Shown here: in pieces, positions 59,049 to 64,000 of the stretch | Layout: every line of letters begins with the position of its first letter | Numbering within the stretch: position 1 is the stretch's first letter | DNA from: Flavobacterium branchiarum | Lineage (GTDB): Bacteria > Bacteroidota > Bacteroidia > Flavobacteriales > Flavobacteriaceae | NCBI RefSeq assembly: GCF_030409845.1 | Contig: NZ_JAUFQQ010000003.1 | Location: forward strand, 186,001-250,000 | Direction of reading: 5' to 3' | DNA length: 64,000 bases | The notes under the pieces: generated by a model | The model's database searches: none | Told to the model about the DNA's origin: nothing | What the model saw: the letters and a program-made list of their open reading frames with translations, nothing else | Made by a program: the position numbers and the translations under genes

Positions 59049-60272
59049 ATGGAGACTAAAAAAATCAATTTTTTAAAAAATTACAGCAGTATTCTTTTAC
59101 TCCTAGGTGGTATTATTGCGGGAAGTGTTTTAGGATTAGTCTTTGGTAAAGACATAGAGATAATAAAGCCAATAGGTGATATTTTCTTGAATTTACTTTT
59201 TACAGCAATCATTCCGCTAATCTTTTTTACAATAACATCTTCTATTGCCAATTTAGAAAAAACAGAAAAGTTAGGTAGATTATTCGTTGTGATGGTAGCC
59301 GTTTTTCTAGCAACGTTACTTCTTTCGGCTATAGTTATGATTATAGCAGTTTATCTTTTTCCAATTCATCAAAATATTATCGTTTCTAAAATTCCACTTG
59401 AGAATATTGCAACAGGAAACGTTGGAGATCAGATAGCACAATTAGTAACAACAAATGACTTCTTCGAGTTATTGTCGCGAAAAAGTATGTTGGCACTTAT
59501 CATTTTTTCTTTTTTAATAGGTTTTGCAACTTTGCAATCGGGAGAAAAAGGAGCAAGTTTTAAGAGTTTCTTGGATTCAGGAAATGAAGTAATGAAGCAG
59601 TTATTAAATATTATAATGAAAATGGCTCCAATAGGTTTAGGAGCTTACTTTGCGTATCAGGTTAGTTTTTATGGACCACAATTATTTGGAGTTTATGCCA
59701 AACCATTGGGGATTTATTATGGAGCTTGTGTATTTTATTTCTTTGTTTTCTTTAGCTTTTATGCTTTAGTAGCAGGAGGGAAAAGAGCTTTTATAGTTTT
59801 TTGGACTAATAATGTAACGCCTGCACTTACAGCTATAGGAACTTGTAGTAGCATTGCAACAATCCCTGCCAATCTAGAAGCTGCTGAAAAAATGGGAATT
59901 CCTGCTCGTGTTCGTAATGTGGTTATTCCACTCGGAGCACCATTGCATAAAGATGGTTCGAGTATGTCATCTATCTTAAAAATTACCGTATTGTTTACCA
60001 TGTTCGGAAAAGATTTTACAGAACCAAGTACAATACTGATGGCATTAGGAATTACAGTAATTGTATCAATCGTAGAAGGAGGAATTCCTAACGGAGGCTA
60101 TATCGGAGAAGTTTTGGCAATAACTGTTTATGGATTTCCAATGGCAGAAGCTTTGCCAGTGGCAATGATATTGGGAACGCTTGTTGATCCAATTGCTACT
60201 TTACTAAATGCCAATGGCGATGTGATTTCGTCAATGATGGTCTCCCGATTTTCGGAGAAGACTAAATGGTAA
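59049..60272 (+). CDS. Dicarboxylate/amino acid:cation symporter (DAACS family)
   Basis: The 407-residue membrane protein matches GltP/DctA-type carriers: LLLGGIIAGSVLGLVFGKDIEIIKPIGDIFLNLLFTAIIPLIFFTI, NNVTPALTAIGTCSSIATIPANLEAAEKMGI, VVIPLGAPLHKDGSSMSSI and PNGGYIGEVLAITVYGFP. The serine-rich hairpin and the NMDGT-like motif (HKDGS here) line the substrate site. It likely takes up glutamate, aspartate or another acidic substrate with Na+ or H+. The altered NMDGT motif may mean a different substrate. Confidence 0.85.
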   Translation: METKKINFLKNYSSILLLLGGIIAGSVLGLVFGKDIEIIKPIGDIFLNLLFTAIIPLIFFTITSSIANLEKTEKLGRLFVVMVAVFLATLLLSAIVMIIAVYLFPIHQNIIVSKIPLENIATGNVGDQIAQLVTTNDFFELLSRKSMLALIIFSFLIGFATLQSGEKGASFKSFLDSGNEVMKQLLNIIMKMAPIGLGAYFAYQVSFYGPQLFGVYAKPLGIYYGACVFYFFVFFSFYALVAGGKRAFIVFWTNNVTPALTAIGTCSSIATIPANLEAAEKMGIPARVRNVVIPLGAPLHKDGSSMSSILKITVLFTMFGKDFTEPSTILMALGITVIVSIVEGGIPNGGYIGEVLAITVYGFPMAEALPVAMILGTLVDPIATLLNANGDVISSMMVSRFSEKTKW

Positions 60273-60393
60273 CCTACATTACTATTTCCTATTTCAATTT
60301 AACACTATTTCATAATTCGCATAAACAGTACAATTAACTTACTGTTTTTGTCGTGAATGATGTTTTAGGTAACTACATAAAAGACCGCTATAA

Positions 60394-61803
60394 ATGAATA
60401 CAACATTTCAACAAGATTTAAACGATATTGAAAATATACTTGAGAAAGTAAAACAACAAGGGCTAGATTTTTTGAATTCCCTAGATACAGTTCCAACTTC
60501 AACTTCAAATACGATAACAACCGATAGGAATTTAAATCAATCAGGTTTAGGTACATTATCGACTTTGGATGAATTTAATCAGCGATTAGCTCCTTTAATG
60601 GTAGCATCATCTGGGCCAAGATATTGGGGGTTTGTTACTGGCGGGACTACACCTGCTTCGATAGTTGGAGATTGGTTGACTACTATTTATGACCAAAATA
60701 CACAGACGGTAAAGGCGCAAGGAGGAGTATCGGCTTTAATAGAAATTGAAACAATTAATTTATTATTGCAATTATTAGATTTACCAAAATCATTCCTAGG
60801 CGGATTTGTTACTGGTGCTACAATGTCTAATTTTACTTCTTTGGCTGTTGCGAGACAATGGCTAGGAAAGCAATTAGGAAAGGACTTTGCTAAGAATGGA
60901 ATAGATGAACCAATTACCATTTTATCTGCAACTCCACATTCGTCTTCTATAAAATGCTTGTCGATGTTAGGAATAGGAAGTCAGAACTTTACAAAAATAA
61001 AAACACTCGAAGGAAATAGAGAAGCAATTGATGTCGTTGATTTAGAAAAGAACATTCAAGCTTTAAATGGGAAACCTTTTATTGTAATAACAAGCGCTGC
61101 TACTGTAAACACAGGAGATTTTGATGATTTTATTGCAATAAATAAACTAAAAGAAAAGTATCAATTCTGGTGGCATATCGATGCTGCTTTTGGTGGCTTT
61201 GCCGCTTGTTCGCCTAAATACAAACATTTATTAAACGGATGGGAGACTGCGGATAGTATTACTATAGATTGTCATAAATGGCTAAATGTGCCTTATGAAA
61301 GTGCATTTTATTTGATAAAAGAAGAACATAAAATTTTGCAGATAGAAACATTCCAAAATTCGAATGCCCCGTACTTAGGAGATCCATTAGAGAACTTTAG
61401 TTTCTTAAATTTTTTACCTGAGAATTCAAGACGATTAAAAGCATTGCCAGTTTGGTTTTCTTTATTGGCTTATGGTAAAGAGGGTTATCAGGATATAGTT
61501 GAAAACAGTATTGAACTCGCATTGCAATTTGATGAATTTATTGTTGGGAGTGAGAACTTTGAGTTATTAGCTCCAACGAGATTAAATAATGTTTGTTTTA
61601 CGTTATCAGGAGATCATAATCAGGATAAAGTAAATTTGTTTTTGACACATCTAAATGACACAGGAAAAGTATTTATGACTCCTACGGTATATTTAAACCG
61701 CAAAGGAATTAGAGCTTCATTTGTAAATTGGAGAACCAGCAAAGAAGATATTCAAATCGTGATAGAAGTAATTAAAAAGACAATTTTGGAATTAAAAATA
61801 TAG
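60394..61803 (+). CDS. Group II PLP-dependent decarboxylase
   Basis: The 469-residue protein belongs to the group II decarboxylase family (DOPA, glutamate and tyrosine decarboxylase-like): GPRYWGFVTGGTTPASIVGDWLT, GGFVTGATMSNFTSLAVARQW, WWHIDAAFGGFAACSPKYKHLLNG and SITIDCHKWLNVPYESAFYL with PLP Lys295. The substrate is unknown. Next to an acidic amino acid-type symporter it could decarboxylate an amino acid taken up by it, but this is only context. It has its own terminator. Confidence 0.87.
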   Translation: MNTTFQQDLNDIENILEKVKQQGLDFLNSLDTVPTSTSNTITTDRNLNQSGLGTLSTLDEFNQRLAPLMVASSGPRYWGFVTGGTTPASIVGDWLTTIYDQNTQTVKAQGGVSALIEIETINLLLQLLDLPKSFLGGFVTGATMSNFTSLAVARQWLGKQLGKDFAKNGIDEPITILSATPHSSSIKCLSMLGIGSQNFTKIKTLEGNREAIDVVDLEKNIQALNGKPFIVITSAATVNTGDFDDFIAINKLKEKYQFWWHIDAAFGGFAACSPKYKHLLNGWETADSITIDCHKWLNVPYESAFYLIKEEHKILQIETFQNSNAPYLGDPLENFSFLNFLPENSRRLKALPVWFSLLAYGKEGYQDIVENSIELALQFDEFIVGSENFELLAPTRLNNVCFTLSGDHNQDKVNLFLTHLNDTGKVFMTPTVYLNRKGIRASFVNWRTSKEDIQIVIEVIKKTILELKI

Positions 61804-61825
61804 ATTAATCGTTTAATTATTTTTT

Positions 61826-61868
61826 AAAAGTAGCCCGTTTAAATTTTTAAACGGGCTACTTTTTTGTA
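61826..61868 (+). terminator. Terminator after the decarboxylase gene
   Basis: AAAAGTAGCCCGTTTAAA pairs with TTTAAACGGGCTACTTTT (ends near 61864), followed by T. The stem is nearly perfect. Confidence 0.9.
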
Positions 61869-62042
61869 TACATGGGAGTTATTGTCAATGTGATTACTCT
61901 ATTATTTTAATGAAATATGACACATTTTTTTAAGATTTTTATGTTTAAAATTAACAAAAGTGTTATTAAACTTCCTTTTCATTAAATTAAAGTTATTATA
62001 AAAGTTAAAAATTATGCTTATTTAGAATAATTAAAAACAAAC

Positions 62043-62073
62043 TTGATTGGTTTGTCTCTAATAGTTAATTTTG
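62043..62073 (+). promoter_or_regulatory. Promoter of the last TonB receptor gene
   Basis: TTG (62043-62045) and TAATTTTG (62066-62073, full TAnnTTTG match) are 20 bases apart, 47 bases before the ATG. The rest of 61870-62120 is AT-rich with no other feature seen. Confidence 0.6.
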
Positions 62074-62120
62074 TCATAAATTAATTCACATATCTATTGT
62101 TCATTTTTAATTAAAAGTTA

Positions 62121-64000
62121 ATGCGACTACATAAAATAGGAATTCTATTATTGGTTTTAATGACCACAATACAAGGTTTTTCACAAAAAAATAAATCAAC
62201 TATTTCTGGAGTTGTTTTGATAACGAACCAAATGCCGGGCGAAGCAGTTTCTGTAGCTTTAAAAGGAACAGCTTATGCTACACTTACAAATAGTAAGGGA
62301 GAATATAAGTTGAATGCTGAACCAGGAGATTATGTTCTAGTGATTACTTATGTAGGTTATAAAACAAGTTATACTGCGATTACTTTATTAAAAGGCGGCA
62401 AAGTAGTTCCAAATATCACGATACAAGAAGATATGGCTGCACTAAAAGAAGTAGCTGTAACAGGAAAATCTAAAGTGCAACGAGTTAGAGAGCAGGCTTA
62501 TAACATTACGGCTGTCGATCTGAAAAAAACATACAATACTTCTGCCGATTTAAATCAGATTTTGAATAAAACAACTGGGGTTCGTGTTCGTGAATCTGGA
62601 GGAATGGGTTCTGATTTTAATTTTACATTGAATGGGTTTTCAGGAGATCAAGTGAAATTCTTTCTAGACGGAGTTCCAATGGAGAGCTTTGGTTCTTCGC
62701 TTACACTGAATAATATTCCAGTAAATATGGCTGAAAGGATTGATGTGTACAAAGGAGTTGTTCCTATAGAGTTAGGTTCAGATGCTTTAGGTGGTGCAGT
62801 TAATATTATAACGAATAAAAGTGTTGATCGTTACATTGATGCTTCTTATAGTTTTGGATCATTCAATACACATAGAATGGCTGTAAATACACGTTTTACA
62901 AACAAATCTGGCCTTATTTTGAATTTAAATGCTTTTGGTAACTATTCTGATAATGACTATAAAGTAGACGTAAGTATTGCTGATAAAGCTACTGGATCTT
63001 ATTTACCAGAAAAAAAATACCGTCACTTCAATGATGGTTATAAATCAGGTGCAATAATGGCAGAAACTGGTTTTAAAAATAAATCATTTGCAGATTATTT
63101 ACTTGTTGGTTTCGTGATGTCTGGTAATAAGAAAGAGATTCAGCAAGGAATAAGCATGGATAAAGTAGCTGGTCAAGCTTTTAAGGACGGTGAGGCTTTT
63201 ATATCTTCTTTGAAATACAAGAAAAACAATCTTTTTACTAAGGGACTTTCTGTAAACTTCAATACAACTTATAGTTTGGTAAACAACCGTACAATTGACA
63301 CTTCATCTAGGGTTTATGATTGGGCAGGAAATTATACTTATAGAAGTTTTGGAGGAGCTAGTGATAAGGGTGAATTAAATGATAATAAAAAAACATTTTA
63401 TCTATATGATGAAAAGAATTTATTGACAATAACCAATATCAAATATGAAATTGATGAGCACCAATCTATAGCATTTAATCATACATATACGAGTTATAAA
63501 CGTAAAGAAAAGGAAGGATATATAAATACTATTGATTTAGGTGAACCTTCTTTTGATAAAAATGTTTTGGGACTTGTATATAATGTGAGCGGTTTTGATA
63601 ATCGATTTTCAGCATCTGTATTTGGAAAGATGTTTGATTTTCGTTCAAGCTCAGTAATTAAGGACAAAAAAGAATCTACCTCATCTACAAATTATGGTTA
63701 TGGAGTTACTGCAACATATCATTTAACGGAAAATATACAAACAAAAGCATCCTATGAACATGCATATCGTTTGCCTTCGCCTGGAGAGATGTATGGAGAT
63801 AGTGGAGTAACAATTACAAGTAATACTGGATTAATACCTGAAAGTAGTGATAATGTAAATTTTGGACTTGTATTAATTGCTCAAAAAAACAAACATCATT
63901 TTGGAGCTGAAAGTAGTTTGATTTACAGAAATGCTAAAGATTTTATACAAATGGTTCCTGTTGGAAATACATCTAGTTATAAAAATCTACAAAGTGTTCG
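62121..64000 (+). CDS. TonB-dependent receptor with carboxypeptidase-regulatory-like domain (3' part outside the window)
   Basis: The frame is open from ATG 62121 to the window end, about 626 residues. It has a signal peptide (MRLHKIGILLLVLMTTIQGF then SQ) and a carboxypeptidase-like regulatory domain (ISGVVLITNQMPGEAVSVALKG, VITYVGYKT). Next is a plug domain (LNQILNKTTGVRVRESGGMG, VKFFLDGVPMESFG, RIDVYKGVVPIELGSDALGGAVNIIT), and then barrel strands. It imports a substrate across the outer membrane. The N-terminal domain is typical of Bacteroidota receptors. No leader ORF or attenuator like those upstream of 28840 is seen. Confidence 0.88.
   Translation, partial: MRLHKIGILLLVLMTTIQGFSQKNKSTISGVVLITNQMPGEAVSVALKGTAYATLTNSKGEYKLNAEPGDYVLVITYVGYKTSYTAITLLKGGKVVPNITIQEDMAALKEVAVTGKSKVQRVREQAYNITAVDLKKTYNTSADLNQILNKTTGVRVRESGGMGSDFNFTLNGFSGDQVKFFLDGVPMESFGSSLTLNNIPVNMAERIDVYKGVVPIELGSDALGGAVNIITNKSVDRYIDASYSFGSFNTHRMAVNTRFTNKSGLILNLNAFGNYSDNDYKVDVSIADKATGSYLPEKKYRHFNDGYKSGAIMAETGFKNKSFADYLLVGFVMSGNKKEIQQGISMDKVAGQAFKDGEAFISSLKYKKNNLFTKGLSVNFNTTYSLVNNRTIDTSSRVYDWAGNYTYRSFGGASDKGELNDNKKTFYLYDEKNLLTITNIKYEIDEHQSIAFNHTYTSYKRKEKEGYINTIDLGEPSFDKNVLGLVYNVSGFDNRFSASVFGKMFDFRSSSVIKDKKESTSSTNYGYGVTATYHLTENIQTKASYEHAYRLPSPGEMYGDSGVTITSNTGLIPESSDNVNFGLVLIAQKNKHHFGAESSLIYRNAKDFIQMVPVGNTSSYKNLQSV

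Overview
The window looks like chromosomal DNA of a Flavobacterium-like member of the Bacteroidota. It is AT-rich, genes lack clear Shine-Dalgarno sequences, and many promoters match the Bacteroidota pattern (TTTG near -33, TAnnTTTG near -7). Gene content also fits: TonB receptors, DUF4153, a split MetH, and an Rrf2 regulator beside assimilatory sulfate reduction.

Bases 1 to about 20,930 are most of a contractile-tailed, Mu-like prophage whose left end lies outside the window. Portal, gp36-like protein and both terminase subunits are on the minus strand. Protease/scaffold, capsid, lysis cassette, sheath, tube, tape measure, baseplate, fibre and an adenine methyltransferase are on the plus strand. 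The region includes a probable -1 frameshift in the tail chaperone, a u-spanin-like lipoprotein, an S74 fibre with a signal peptide, and an elaborate nested inverted repeat near 20,000. Host genes resume near 21,175: an SRPBCC protein, a deoxynucleoside kinase, a membrane protein and an M28 peptidase.

From 27,000 to 58,200 almost everything serves methionine and sulfur. In order: metK; a TonB receptor; metY with a homoserine-dehydrogenase-like paralogue; metX-thrA-osmC-metZ; an Rrf2 regulator; two TauE-type transporters; cysH-cysD-cysN-sulfite reductase-cobA-siroheme synthase; a ferredoxin-NADP reductase; split metH; metF. Sulfate is activated and reduced to sulfide, sulfide is fixed onto O-acetylhomoserine, homocysteine is methylated with folate carbon, and MetK makes SAM. 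Two SAM-I riboswitches lie before metX and metH1.

The most interesting signal is a family of four short leader ORFs (21-25 codons, at 28653, 31997, 35205 and 35381). Each is followed 26-34 bases later by a rho-independent terminator, and in each a segment near the leader stop can pair with the terminator's 5' arm. Two contain dense Met/Cys runs (MMSCMM and MMMCCMMRMC). This is the layout of ribosome-mediated attenuation. They sit before the TonB receptor, before metY, and (as a tandem pair) before the metX region. Two are followed by small paralogous proteins that share the C-terminal pattern SLLFxMYxxExExLFI.

The sulfur region also carries six copies of a C/G-rich paired inverted repeat, one inserted in frame in MetH and one forming the C-terminus of OsmC, and a higher-order tandem repeat between the two metH genes. 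The window ends with a methyltransferase, a dicarboxylate-type symporter, a PLP decarboxylase and the start of another TonB receptor.
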